A stretch of DNA of 64,000 bases from Incurvaria masculella (lineage: Eukaryota > Arthropoda > Insecta > Lepidoptera > Incurvariidae). Made by a program: the position numbers and the translations under genes. Below the pieces are notes generated by a model, which saw only the letters and a list, made by a program, of their open reading frames with translations, did no database searches and was not told the origin of the DNA. The stretch is taken from NCBI GenBank assembly GCA_946894095.1, contig OX335641.1, positions 19,548,501 to 19,612,500 on the forward strand, in the 5' to 3' direction. Within the stretch, counting starts at the first letter, position 1. Each line of letters opens with the position of its first letter. Shown piece after piece: positions 25,801 to 33,242 of this stretch.

Positions 25801-28800
25801 GTCGTCCGTCACTGTTTGGTGTGCAGTAGTTTCGTCAGCAGCTCACCGGCGGTTGTGATCATTTCGTGGTGTGTCTTCTAGCGTCGATGACACCGCTGGA
25901 GGCGTTCGAGAAGTTGTTTTTTGCGGTGTTCGGGCAGATCACGCTCCCCGACTTGAACTACATCTCGGAGCTGCGGCCGACGTGGACTCAGATCCTCTTC
26001 AAGCTGATATTCGGCGTGTACATGCTGGTGTCGGTGATCGTGCTGATTAACCTGCTAATCGCGATGATGTCCGACACATACCAGCGGATCCAGGTAATTC
26101 TATCCGCGGGAACGTGTCGCTTGTTTGCAGTGAAGATGAACCCGGCGCTGTCGTTCGAGCTGCTGTTCTTCGCGGTGTTCGGGCAGACAACGACGGAGCA
26201 GACGCATGCGACGGAGAAGGGAGCGCAGCCGCTGTGGACGAACTACCTCTACAAGATAATCTTCGGAGTTTACATGCTGGTGTCGGTGGTGGTGCTCATC
26301 AATCTGCTCATCGCCATGATGTCAGATACGTACCAGAGGATCCAGGTAGGACGCCCGACGCGACTTGCATGCCGAGCGGCTGGCCCGCCTGCGCATCCGT
26401 GCCGCACATAATGATAGCAGTGAGCAATGAGGCGTGCGTGTGCGCAACCGCGGCGCGGTGATGGCAACCTGTTTGGAAACAAATTTTCGTTGCGCGGTGA
26501 ACGCCTTGAAACAGATCGCTTTCTGTCTCAGTGACATAATGATATTGTTTATGTAAATCAGTCTCTCGAATAGAAATGCGTCACAGTATAGTGATTCCAT
26601 ATGTGAAGGCGAAATTGCCGCTTCCTTACTTCCAATCGATAGCCAAACCGAACTGGTTTTATTCATTAAGTTTTAGTTTCTCATTAATTATATTCCCGCG
26701 ATCGTTGATCTATGGACGCCTCGATAAATGTTTAACGGTATTTTACCTACACTTACGTGCGTCACATCTGAATAAAAATATATTATTTATCCGTTATTAA
26801 CACTTATCTTAGGCTATGCTATTTTTGGCCTACACTAATGTGCTTCACATGAAGATAAAACACATGAAATAGCATCGTAAATATTTTTACTAAGCTATTC
26901 TTTTTTCAAGAAAACACGTTAACTATTTTATCTGTTCCTTCTGTAATAAAATACAATATATTTTTTATAAATTCGTAATTTTTGTAATAAAAATATAATC
27001 GTAATTAATTTAATCATACCTAAAGGTCAATCTGAGGTGAGGCTTTAATTTTTTTTTAAACCTTTTTTCCATATTGTTTGAAACCATACAAATGTAACAT
27101 GACCAAATGCGTATTTTAAATCCAGGGAATACGGATGTAGTAACGATCGTATGTAAACAGGCTCAGTCCGACATCGAGTGGAAGTACGGCTTGTCCAAGC
27201 TGATCCGCAACATGCACCGCACGACCACTGCGCCGGCGCCGCTCAACCTCGTCACCACCTGGCTCATGTACCTCATCGCACTCTGCAAGGTATGTACCCA
27301 CTTACCAAATCACTACTACTTCATACCTCTGTACATACGCTGGACCTCCGGTCCCTTCCTACCTTCGTTCAACGCGGAGCAGGGAGAAAATGCATTTACA
27401 GTCGACAATCTAAAAATAAGAACCCACCGATCTTCTTGATCAGATGTTCTCAAAATTATTTGGTTTATCGCCCACTTTGAGAATTAATTATTTTCTAGCG
27501 CATTTTAAGCTTTACCACATCTTAAATTTCACAACTGCAATTAGTACTCCAATAACTTTCATTTAATTATTTATTTATAGGGTGCCTTATGAGTGTACTA
27601 CTATACTTATTACGTCTACCTCTAAACAGCTTCAACGCCCCCCAATTTCCTGTGGGTCCTTTACCACCCCCCTGTAGACTTCTAGCGCCCCCTAGGGGGC
27701 GTTATCGCCCACTTTGAGAAAGACTGTTGTAGATCCTTCATCTATAGGGTCGGAAGACTATGGAATGAACTCCCTTACGAGTACTTGTCAAGATTACGAT
27801 TCGACCCTTTATACCTCCTTTAATTTCCACATCCGACTGTTTTGACCGAAACCGTGGCAGGCACAACACTATGAATGCAAATTACGGCCACTCTGGAGAC
27901 ACATCGAGTTGTGTCACATCTCACAATAGTGTAGGCGCAAGCCAATAGCTGTTCAGCGGCCAAGTGTATTGTTTTCTTCGAAGCACGTGTTGGCAATAGA
28001 AATGCCATTGTTTAAATTCTAGTGATGTCCAAATTAGAGGTAGGAGGATAGAGATAATAAGGTTCTTTTTAATTTCACATTAAAATGTTTGTTTCGAAAA
28101 CATTGAAATGTTTGTTTTGGCACAGTTTTAGGTATTTTCACACACGACCTCGCCGGAGGTAGGTGCAAGGGGTGGACTGCACACTCGCCTTGAAAAAAAT
28201 TCGCACATATAACCGCACTTATTATTGCCTCTAAACGTTTCTCTTCAGTGCTTCAAACCAAGCCTATTTTCAAAATACATTAGAAATCATCTAATTTATC
28301 ATGTTATTATTTTGGTGTATGATAAAGTATAAATATTTTATATGTAACCAAAAGAAAGTTTTATGGATTTTTCTGGTTTTTTATTTTGTTATATACTTAA
28401 ATATCGATGTTATAATCCAAACCGCAACGTCGTTTCAATAAATTGCTTCTTATCTAAGTACTTTCACTAACAAAAGTATGGGATAAACCACAGAAGAGAA
28501 AAGGAATGAGAAGTGTTATGTGTGAACCCCGGGCCCCTCTGGTCGCAGACGTATGGTCACGTCAACCATCGCGTCGTATGTGCCACTAAGTTCAACCCTA
28601 ACCCCGTGAATGTGCTTCCAAGTCACCAACGGAAACTCTTCAAAATGTCTTCGACTAATTTGGCGCGTGATGTGCCCATTTAAGTTGGGTTGAGAAATCA
28701 GCGACAGTGGGTCTCTATGCATAGGCACGCTAGATGGCACATTTGTTTTACTTTTCTGATTTGAGGGGTATACTTCGTCTTTAACATTCTTTGCTGCTGA

Positions 28801-29857
28801 AACATACAATAAAAACGTTCGCTACAATTGCCCCCCACTGAGTCACCATCCAACTAGTTTGTGAGGTGTGAGGTTGTTAGTCAGCCCCTTCGTCTCACGA
28901 CCTTTTTCAACCCTCAAGCCTGACCTTTTTGAGTTCTTCCAGACTGACATTCTTACAAGAACTTTATTTTAGTCCTCTCTGTGTGCCTCTCCCTCCGCGA
29001 AATTCTGCATCTACGCCTGCTGATACAAGTCTTTACGTTTCTTATATTTACATTCATTGGCATAGGCTTAAAGTAGACAAAAAAAAGTAAGACATAAATA
29101 AAGTATTTTTATCTGTCTCCCTAGGCGCGCGCCGCCAAGCGGAAGAGGCCCAGCCTGGTGCACATGATCGGTCTGCAGCGGCAGGGACAGATGAGTGCGA
29201 GGACCAAGGCTGGCGCCAAGTGGCTCTCCAAGGTCAAGAAGGGACAGGTCGCACCAAAAGGTAAGGGTCTCAGAGATCTATACTTTCTGGTGTCCAGAAG
29301 TTGGCAGTTTCTCAGCAACAACGCTGAGCCAATCTACGTACGTACCTTCCAGTGAGAAGACATGAAAACAATGGTATGATAGATATGTTCTAGTTAAAAA
29401 GTTCAAGTAACTATAAATGTTTTTAATTCACACCGTCACGGCACATAACGCTCAGATTAAAATTAAGTAAATCCTAACGAAAGCACTTCAAATAACGCCG
29501 GACTGTGGCCTCGGTTTAAGAACATTAAGGGAGCAATGACCAAATAAAGGTTAAACATATTTTTCTGCAAAGCCTCAAACCAGAGTCTCAATTGAGTATA
29601 CGAAAATTATATAGACAACCTCTATTACAGAATCGATGAGCCTGTCGGTGGTGCACCTAAGCCCGCTGGGATCGCAGCTCAGCTTCGCCAATACGACGCG
29701 CATCGAGAACGTCGTGGACTGGGAGGCGATCGCCAAGAAGTATCGCGCTCTAATGCGCGACGAACCAGAGGAGACAGTCGTCAAAGAGAGCGACGACGTG
29801 GCTTCCACCGTCTCCGAGCTGCCGGCCAACAACGTTGCACCGGTAACACCGCCTTGA
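1699..29857 (+). CDS. nompC: nompC / TRPN mechanosensitive channel, 5'-partial gene, 19 coding exon positions
   Basis: This encodes the TRPN channel NOMPC, which opens on mechanical force in chordotonal and touch neurons; its ankyrin spring tethers it to microtubules (family knowledge). Join: 1699-1800, 7710-7811, 8340-8456, 14144-14236, 14768-14981, 15524-15720, 19095-19193, 19307-19451, 19856-20013, 20087-21314, 21418-21617, 21705-22241, 22333-22539, 22628-23345, 24863-24973, then 25882-26093 or 26131-26345, then 27161-27289, 29125-29260, 29631-29857. Every junction has GT...AG and matching phase, and the total of 4935 nt (or 4932) is divisible by three. Visible parts are tandem ankyrin repeats with TPLHLAA motifs, S1-S6, the S6 motif LINLLIAMMSDTYQRIQ, and a TRP helix with DIEWKYGLSKLIR. 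The first visible exon already lies in the ankyrin region, so the start codon, the N-terminal leader and the promoter are upstream of the window. Similarity to the fly protein, from memory, is very high throughout. Confidence 0.96.
2281..2552 (-). mobile_element. LINE 3' end fragment (minus strand)
   Basis: The minus-strand reading ends GEVWGRPTSSGPKG and is followed by a (gaa)n tail at 2270-2282, typical of insect non-LTR reverse-transcriptase 3' ends. Only the last 80-90 residues remain. Confidence 0.6.
2596..3145. mobile_element. piggyBac-like MITE with TTAA target duplication
   Basis: TTAA at 2596-2599 and 3142-3145 brackets inverted ends ggtggcccatcccg (2600-2613) and its complement (3128-3141), with 13 of 14 positions matching. 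The interior, about 540 bp, has no transposase frame, so it is a non-autonomous element. Confidence 0.7.
5942..6318. mobile_element. foldback MITE, about 135-bp arms
   Basis: The left arm (ggcccgtaagc, ccatacaaacgtagttta, caaatatctgtgtctgcatg) recurs in reverse complement at 6185-6318 at roughly 80% identity. A decayed relative lies at 48030-48290. There is no coding capacity. Confidence 0.75.
6603..6765. mobile_element. small MITE, related to 54561-54760
   Basis: Imperfect inverted ends (ggttgcacgaa and ttcgtgcactcggcc). The interior shares aaacacgtca and gaaccgcat.gagtt blocks with 54561-54760 and more weakly with 45175-45215. Confidence 0.45.
7232..7343 (+). mobile_element. SINE body fragment
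   Basis: Starts gactggacatggatggctaa and runs through gtcatgacattagc to tgccatgccaggaccttc. It is the 5' part, in this orientation, of the body shared by about 17 copies in the window. Confidence 0.7.
7710..7811 (+). CDS. nompC: nompC exon 2 (ankyrin repeat)
   Basis: 34 codons, phase 0 to 0, acceptor ctgtttcag, donor gtgagt. It reads DNYNVLHISAMHSREDIVKL and continues to DPFATGG, directly continuing the repeat begun in the preceding exon. Confidence 0.93.
8340..8456 (+). CDS. nompC: nompC exon 3 (ankyrin repeat)
   Basis: 39 codons, phase 0 to 0, acceptor tgtttacag, donor gtaagt. It includes TAVHLVASRQTGTATSILRA and ends TRPDG. Its 3' half and donor are partly repeated immediately downstream in the intron (about 8479-8560), and its 5' half at 8790-8840. 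Confidence 0.93.
8479..8840 (+). pseudogene. decayed partial copies of nompC exon 3 in the following intron
   Basis: Positions 8479-8500 repeat exon positions 8401-8422 (tcctgcgggcactcctt...). Positions 8538-8560 repeat the exon end and donor region, with gtgagc in place of gtaagt. Positions 8790-8840 resemble the 5' half of the exon (ccgtgcacctgg...gtcgacagg...catcctgcg). None has an intact reading frame with splice sites. A foldback MITE (8605-8786) lies between the two pieces. Confidence 0.55.
8605..8786. mobile_element. foldback MITE, about 180 bp
   Basis: attcagtaatcaggaa (from 8605) reappears as ttcctgattactgaat ending at 8786, with the similarity extending about 60 nt inward (aaagcgattttc / gaaaatcgct). 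No open frame. Confidence 0.75.
10808..11040 (+). mobile_element. RTE-like LINE/SINE tail
   Basis: It begins agctgaggtacccggctccg and ends ttataatattagtatggat, with ggttcagcgggttagccgtg in between; this is a typical insect RTE-derived 3' module. Similar tails occur at 46925-47115, and related ones at 40330-40478 and 55945-56162. Confidence 0.6.
11950..12130. other. GC-rich island with (CCG)n
   Basis: About 180 bp of very GC-rich sequence, with ggcgggcgg motifs and a run of ccgccgccgccgccg near 12061, in an AT-rich intron. The minus-strand open frame across it is compositional and gives no recognisable protein. It could be an internal CpG-like regulatory element. Confidence 0.4.
13943..14143 (+). 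CDS. nompC: candidate alternative first exon of nompC (in-frame extension upstream of exon 4)
   Basis: An ATG at 13943 opens 67 codons (MTESQRRQGDETSAGG..., then LNKQRARLREWRKLMREL) that run without a stop straight into exon 4 in its frame. The stretch is GC-rich and codon-like, unlike surrounding intron. The exon-4 acceptor just downstream (gtacattcgcag) has a purine-rich, weak upstream tract. Together these suggest an internal promoter and an isoform of about 1604 aa lacking the first ankyrin repeats. No TATA box or clear initiator was seen. It may also be chance open intron. Confidence 0.35.
14144..14236 (+). CDS. nompC: nompC exon 4 (ankyrin repeat)
   Basis: 31 codons, phase 0 to 0, RGKIPLLLAVEAGNQSMCRE... 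to TADQLK, donor gttacc. The start is fixed by phase with exon 3 and by the conserved DG|RGKIPLLLAVE junction. The acceptor lacks a pyrimidine tract. Confidence 0.92.
14768..14981 (+). CDS. nompC: nompC exon 5 (two ankyrin repeats)
   Basis: 71 codons plus 1 nt, acceptor attccag, donor gtcacc (phase 1). It includes SALHLAARRRDVDMARILID and QTPLHIAAAEGDEILVKYFY. Very GC-rich, including a run of gcggcgcgg units. Confidence 0.93.
15524..15720 (+). CDS. nompC: nompC exon 6 (ankyrin repeats)
   Basis: 2 nt plus 65 codons, acceptor ggcccgcag, donor gtgagt. It reads RTPMHLAAENGHAAIIELLA and continues through IFERTKDGSTLMHIASLNGH to HMPNK. Confidence 0.94.
16169..16223 (+). repeat. left inverted repeat flanking the LINE
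   Basis: acagtgttcagcttacttat and following bases to gctcgac at 16223. The reverse complement is at 17459-17512: the inner 30 nt are identical and the outer 25 nt are close. Confidence 0.85.
16255..17436 (+). mobile_element. non-LTR retrotransposon 3' end (reverse transcriptase C-terminus)
   Basis: Starting near EEVVEAVACMNRDLDTVQCW, the reading continues through FLPFSTKTMLAQSLLIPILD, YADICYLDLNEDLLNKLDRL and FSVQAARLWNQLPLKLRQ, with a few frame breaks. The tail aataaatgttattattatta ends at 17436. These are typical RT thumb and C-terminal motifs of Jockey/CR1-like LINEs. It is 5'-truncated and dead. Confidence 0.85.
17459..17512 (-). repeat. right inverted repeat flanking the LINE
   Basis: gtcgagctaaataagtaagc then tgaacactgt..., complementary to 16169-16223. 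Together they bracket a 1.2-kb LINE remnant. Confidence 0.85.
19095..19193 (+). CDS. nompC: nompC exon 7 (single ankyrin repeat)
   Basis: 33 codons, one ankyrin unit, phase 0 to 0, acceptor tcgccag, donor gtaagc. It reads DGARSIHTAARYGHVGIINT and ends VDVTTN. Confidence 0.94.
19307..19451 (+). CDS. nompC: nompC exon 8 (ankyrin repeat)
   Basis: 48 codons plus 1 nt, acceptor atattgcag, donor gtcagc. It contains YTALHIAVESCKPAVVETLL and RETPLHIAARMPE. Confidence 0.93.
19856..20013 (+). CDS. nompC: nompC exon 9 (ankyrin repeat)
   Basis: 2 nt plus 52 codons, acceptor atcggcag, donor gtaaat. It contains DKCALMLLKSGAGPNKSTED and TPVHVAARYGNLATLILLLE. Confidence 0.93.
20087..21314 (+). CDS. nompC: nompC exon 10 (large ankyrin block)
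   Basis: 409 codons plus 1 nt, acceptor catttcag, donor gtctgt. It encodes about a dozen ankyrin repeats in one uninterrupted exon, from VGETPLHLACQSCQPDIVGH through GWTPLLIACNRGHMELVSTL to GLTPLHVSAYYGQT. Its codon use is less GC-biased than the short 5' exons. Confidence 0.97.
21418..21617 (+). CDS. nompC: nompC exon 11 (ankyrin repeat)
   Basis: 2 nt plus 66 codons, acceptor cataacag, donor gtaaga. It contains VRELLAHVPGTVKSESPTG, then SGLTPLHLAAYSGNENVVRL and VQVDAATAEN. Confidence 0.95.
21705..22241 (+). CDS. nompC: nompC exon 12 (last ankyrin repeats and start of linker)
   Basis: 179 codons, phase 0 to 0, acceptor gacatttcag, donor gtttgt. It begins GYNPLHLACFGGHMSIVGLL, carries the last canonical repeats (GWTPLHCAAKAGHLNVVKLL) and enters the linker with LMEDKRFVYNLMVCSKNHNN. 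Confidence 0.96.
22333..22539 (+). CDS. nompC: nompC exon 13 (linker helices before S1)
   Basis: 69 codons, phase 0 to 0, acceptor ttctgtag, donor gtaatc. It reads EKERAKDLIAAGKQCEAMAT and ends EVIAHTVVQRYLQ; this is the helical linker that couples the ankyrin spring to the membrane domain in the family. Confidence 0.96.
22628..23345 (+). CDS. nompC: nompC exon 14 (S1-S5)
   Basis: 239 codons plus 1 nt, acceptor attttacag, donor gtaatt. Hydrophobic segments in order: S1 (LFFAFIFCPPVWLVFSL), S2 (LTSHIYLMLLLAIVGI), S3 (YLLLVWLSGLLLFEL), S4 (VAVLLFGMCGVATHVGG), S4-S5 linker and S5 (FLAVLAIFVFGFSMHIVAL). The S4-S5 side loop (RTIGTGRDANYDM) seems longer than the fly one as remembered. It ends NFSD plus one base. 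Confidence 0.96.
23480..23800 (+). mobile_element. SINE copy, tRNA-head type, decayed
   Basis: Shared body (gtacatggatggctaatatc ... cttttatgagcgcgg), then catggattttgaaccatgca and cttatcaaactcagaaaaag as in the tRNA-headed copies; the head itself is degraded. Confidence 0.7.
24118..24503 (+). mobile_element. SINE copy with 5S-rRNA-like head
   Basis: The shared body is followed by ggtcacccatccaag and gttgcttaacttcgg, which are the reverse complement of 5S rRNA blocks (gaagttaagcaac and cttggatgggtgacc) at the same spacing; from memory of 5S, 38 of 47 positions match without gaps. It ends cactgggccattgaggctga. The transcription sense is the minus strand. Confidence 0.7.
24697..24788 (+). repeat. 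36-bp exact direct duplication just upstream of nompC exon 15
   Basis: Positions 24697-24732 and 24753-24788 are identical (gtaagttacctacacaca...ttggtt), with a 56-bp period. Each copy starts with GTAAGT, a perfect 5' splice-site core, and they lie 75-165 nt before the exon-15 acceptor. Confidence 0.85.
24863..24973 (+). CDS. nompC: nompC exon 15, small exon linking S5 to pore
   Basis: 2 nt + 36 codons + 1 nt, acceptor tatttgttag, donor gtaagt. The frame is open (DRNLRVKADLTNDAEW..., ending YRRKQEPG). It exactly converts the phase-1 end of exon 14 to the phase-1 start of both pore exons. The residues form a hydrophilic outer turret. I do not recognise them from the fly protein, where this segment is variable. 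Skipping it would keep the frame (111 nt), so it could be a cassette exon. Confidence 0.75.
24974..25881. other. nompC intron before the pore exons
   Basis: GC and GT content rises from about 25540 to 25880, with an acceptor-like tatgttttccag at 25548, but the frame that fits nompC stops at once after about 14 codons. No exon is called. Confidence 0.5.
25882..26093 (+). CDS. nompC: nompC exon 16a, alternative pore + S6
   Basis: 2 nt plus 70 codons, acceptor gtcttctag, donor gtaatt. It reads SMTPLEAFEKLFFAVFGQIT, then LPDLNYISELRP, then an S6 identical in most residues to that of the next exon. Relative to that partner the filter region FGQ(I)TLPDLN replaces FGQ(T)TTEQTH. It begins and ends in the same phase as its partner, so either can be used alone. 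Purifying selection is suggested by near-identical S6 protein with many synonymous differences. Confidence 0.88.
26131..26345 (+). CDS. nompC: nompC exon 16b, canonical pore + S6
   Basis: 2 nt plus 71 codons, acceptor cttgtttgcag, donor gtagga. It reads KMNPALSFELLFFAVFGQTT followed by TEQTHATEKGAQPLW and the S6 LVSVVVLINLLIAMMSDTYQ. This is the version matching the best-known fly NOMPC pore. Only 37 nt separate it from exon 16a. Confidence 0.92.
26346..27160. other. nompC intron after the pore exons
   Basis: AT-rich; nothing recognised. Confidence 0.6.
27161..27289 (+). CDS. nompC: nompC exon 17 (TRP helix)
   Basis: 43 codons, phase 0 to 0, acceptor tgtaaacag, donor gtatgt. AQSDIEWKYGLSKLIRNMHR is the TRP-domain helix after S6; then TTTAPAPLNLVTTWLMYL. 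Confidence 0.95.
27290..29124. other. nompC intron with LINE scraps
   Basis: LINE scraps at 27340-27830 are listed separately. A minus-strand frame at 28516-28809 is open but not recognised. Otherwise nothing is supported. Confidence 0.55.
27340..27830 (+). mobile_element. LINE RT C-terminal scraps
   Basis: At 27724-27810 the reading RSFIYRVGRLWNELPYEYLS matches the conserved SF..R..RLWNELP motif of LINE RT C-termini. At 27395-27440 a second scrap (FTVDNLKIRTHRSS) resembles 36656-36705. The perfect palindrome cgccccctagggggcg (27692-27707) lies between them. Confidence 0.55.
29125..29260 (+). CDS. nompC: nompC exon 18 (basic C-terminal region)
   Basis: 45 codons plus 1 nt, acceptor gtctccctag, donor gtaagg. 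Basic: AKRKRPSLVHMIGLQRQ and RTKAGAKWLSKVKKGQ. Retention of the following intron would give a different C-terminus stopping at 29353-29355. Confidence 0.94.
29631..29857 (+). CDS. nompC: nompC last exon, C-terminus and stop
   Basis: 2 nt plus 74 codons and TGA, acceptor tctattacag. It reads VVHLSPLGSQLSFA, NVVDWEAIAKKYRALM and an acidic tail ending NNVAPVTPP. The TGA falls inside the first unit of a degenerate repeat that continues into the 3' UTR. Confidence 0.95.
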
Positions 29858-30175
29858 ACTACCGGAGGAGAGGACAATCTATCAGAGACGAAGCCCTGAA
29901 TCGTCGGTAAAGTCGACGACAAGACACTGATGCCGCCTTGAGTCGTCGGAGAGGACGTTAACTTAGTAGTGATGCGGCCATGAATTTATCAGTGAAAGAG
30001 ATTGACTGGCAGCGGTGAAGATTGAAGTCGTCGGTGAATCCGATGCCGCCTTGAGTCGCCGGTGAATATGATTATTTAATAGCGATGCCACTTTCAATCA
30101 TATATGAACGATGCCGCCTAAAGTATTTGGTGAAAACGATAACTCGGTAGTAGCGGAGCAATGAGTCGTCGGTGC
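29845..30175 (+). repeat. degenerate short repeats in nompC 3' UTR
   Basis: Variants of gatgccgccttgagtcgtcggtgaa recur at about 29847, 29889, 29929, 29971, 30024, 30042, 30110 and 30157, irregularly spaced (roughly 20-60 nt). Units at 29929 and 30042 are the best preserved. The stop codon is the TTGA part of the first unit. Confidence 0.6.
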
Positions 30176-30337
30176 AAATAATAAATTAGAAACGGCGTGC
30201 CTTGAATTAATCAGCAAAGACAATAAGGAACCTTCAGATCTACTGCTGACGATGGCGATAAAACAGTAGCAGGGGCGGAGTATAAATCCTGCATCAGCAA
30301 AAAGGATGATGCAGAAAAATATTCATACTGAGCCTTC

Positions 30338-30343
30338 AATAAA
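30338..30343 (+). terminator. nompC: candidate poly(A) signal of nompC
   Basis: AATAAA 480 nt after the stop codon; it is the first canonical hexamer downstream. Another lies at 31500. The choice is inference. Confidence 0.4.
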
Positions 30344-32335
30344 AAACGTAGCAGTGTTCAGCTCAGGAGTAATTCATGGATAAATTATCAAGGACTTTCA
30401 TCGTTATTCTAATTTTCGATGAGAATACTGTTTTTTTTAAAAAAAAGTTTAATGTAAATTCAGTAAAACCGGCCATACGTCATTACATTTTATAAAAACG
30501 TAAGTGGTTACTACAGGGAGTGCCTATAAACAAATACATATAATATGGCAGCAGCAGCAATATCGTGGGAGAAATCGATCCCAAAATGAAGTTAATTTAT
30601 TTATTAAAAATGAAGGTGGAAATCATCTTGAAATATTATAAATATTCATAAATATACATTCATTGAAAAATTGACGTATATTCATACCAAAAAGTAAATA
30701 TGACATGACAAAAAACGCTCGATTCGATAATAACTTTTTCTAGCGGTACGAACTTGTAAATACCCAAGCTAATGACTTAACGTCAATAGTACCTCCAGCA
30801 TGACCGGGCACTAACAAAAACCTAGCGAAGAATAACAAAATGTTGTTCAACTGACTGAAGTTTTCGTTACATAAAATACTCAAGTGTTTAAATTTCTGTT
30901 TATTTTCGAAGACTACCATTTTGGTTAATTCGTTTTAAATGCGGCGACTAATAAGCACACAGTTGTTATCGAACCTACAATAGAAGGAAACGTATTTCAG
31001 TCACCCTGACCTGAGGGTTCTAGTTTAAAAAGCTGGGCTGTAATCCTTTAGTCTTCTGTTTTAAATTGAACGTAAGAAGTCGAGAATATGACAATGCGAG
31101 GCGTTTACTGTTTCTGTGGGTACGGAAGTCACGTTTCGCATTTAATGTTAACTGAATGTGGTTTGTCACCTCGTCAAACAGAAATTTGCATGTAACGCCG
31201 AGTTAGAATCCTAACCGACACCAATCATATGCTTAGCGGTTGACGACAGGAATACATTAGTTGACTGAGTTTGTAGCAACTTTGTGATTGACATCTGTGG
31301 CCGAACTTTAAAATATTTTCATGTACATATCTAATGTTGATACAAATATTCTAATTAAAGGAGCAACATTTTAAATTTATCTTGAAGAACCATCAAAAAA
31401 TGTATAAAGCTTTTTTTACTTTCTCCACCTCTTTTCAAGTATGCACGAGGTGATTGACTTCCTTTAACATTGTTATTGGACAAAGATTGTGTAGGCATAA
31501 ATAAAGTATTTTTGTGTCATTTGTAAATATTTTACTTACTATTTAATTTATATTATAGAATATAATGATTCGTCTTCTTAGATATTTTAATGTTTTGATT
31601 ATTATGTATTTGGCCATTGTCACTTGTATTTTTAGTGTTAAGTTAATGGTTAAGTGAGTCAAATTAATATTTGATTCATAAGTAAAATACTTTTTGTACA
31701 GAAACAAGTCGGTTTAGCAATTGTTCAGTCATTTACAGACACTAATTTGTGTAGTCACGAAATATATTATCAGTAATTTCATTTAGTATTTTTACTGGCA
31801 CAAACGACTGGTATTTTGGGCGGAATCTAATGATCATTTTTGCAATTGAAGGTCGAAGTGGCACATAACCTAATTTAAAAAAAAAACAAAAAATAATTAT
31901 TATCATAAAATTGTGGTTTTCAGTCAAATACTTGGGAAATTCTTATTGTTGTTATTAAGACCTCCAGTTACGAAGCATCCTCGGAGATCCAAACCAATAT
32001 TCAGATAAGCATAAAATTGCATCGAGCTATGTAAGTGGGCTTGGCGCATTTCCATCCGAACAGGTTTGTCGAGTCCACGGCAGGTCGAGGGTTACTTCAC
32101 TCTGTCGAGACCCATATGCAGCTAAAATACCCAGTCACGTCCGAAGTTTCTGGTTTCGCATGTCTAGGACGATATCATGCGCCTTGCATATGTTGCAGCA
32201 AATATTCGCAGACATAATCAACGCTATTCTAAGAGTGATGTTCCGGCACGTGATTGAAATTATTGGTAGCAGGAGACGACAGAACGATTACGACGAACCA
32301 AACTTTAATTCTAGTTTTCTTTTAGTTAGGTATTT

Positions 32336-32520
32336 GTATGTAAATGGACATGGATAGCTAATACCATACCAACCGACATGATATTTTCCCAACGCACCGC
32401 ATTCCCGATAGACGATGAACACAGCTACATTGAATTGGGTGGAAGATCAATGCCGCTTCGACGCATATTTTCATACAGTTGGTACCAAACCGGGTGGGCT
32501 TATCCCAGCGAGCATGGAAG
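32336..32520 (+). mobile_element. SINE body fragment
   Basis: gtaaatggacatggatagct ... catgatattttcccaacgca ... tggtaccaaaccgggtgggc. A tRNA-head-like scrap (acggggcgagatttgaacct) lies apart at 32891-32910, suggesting an interrupted copy. Confidence 0.6.
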
Positions 32521-33242
32521 GAAGGGATTGGCAACCGAAAAACGTCTGTATGGGGGCGGTGTAGCCTGCAATGGTGTTAGCGCCGGCGAATCAGTTCGCT
32601 TACGAATTCGCTCACTACTGATGTTCTCAAATTTCACCGATACGCAAGAACATTTACGAACACGTAAGAACTTCACAGGACGCTATTTAGTGCGACAAAC
32701 ACGCGATGTTGCGAGTCCCAAATTCGTAAGGGAACTAACCAGTCAGTGCATTTACACTAACTCGTGGCTTCTACGCTGCCACATTACGAAGCCACTCCCC
32801 CCCCCCTTCTTTCTTGATTGCTGGCTTAACGCTACCGCCTAGTAGGGGAATGGGATTTACAAAAAGTTTTGTGAGGAAAGGAACGCATGAACGGGGCGAG
32901 ATTTGAACCTGTGGCCTCTGTGGTAAATTTCATTATTAAATTGCGAAGTCGTATTTAAATATGTACCAAAGTACCATCTTACTCACGCGTTACGGACGTG
33001 ACATTTTTAAGCTGGTCCAAAACTTTTTTTGTGGTTTTGTTTCTTTTTACAACTGAACAAAAAATTCGTTTGCTAAAATAACACGTTTTTCTTTAATACT
33101 TGATTTAATGAATAGTCCTTAACTCAGTGTTCTGTGCTAGTCGATGGCAAGCGACCTCAATGGAAATGTTAATGAAGCAACCGTTCCCACTTTACTTGAC
33201 ATGTTTTTTCGCTTGAGTTCCAGTTACTTTTACCAATTACTT

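Noticed and set aside
25866..26411. Single 181-codon open frame covering both pore exons
   Set aside because: Each half has its own acceptor and donor with matching phase; reading it as one exon gives two pore-S6 modules, which no TRP channel has. Kept only as a finding about readthrough.
28516..28809. Minus-strand 97-codon open frame as a gene
   Set aside because: No recognisable motifs, splice context or initiation context; could be a decayed transposon, but nothing specific supports it.
31565..31654. ATG with hydrophobic 30-residue frame (MIRLLRYFNVLIIMYLAIV...) as lipase signal peptide
   Set aside because: No good donor in the required phase, and it lies far from the lipase; the 35359 start fits exactly.
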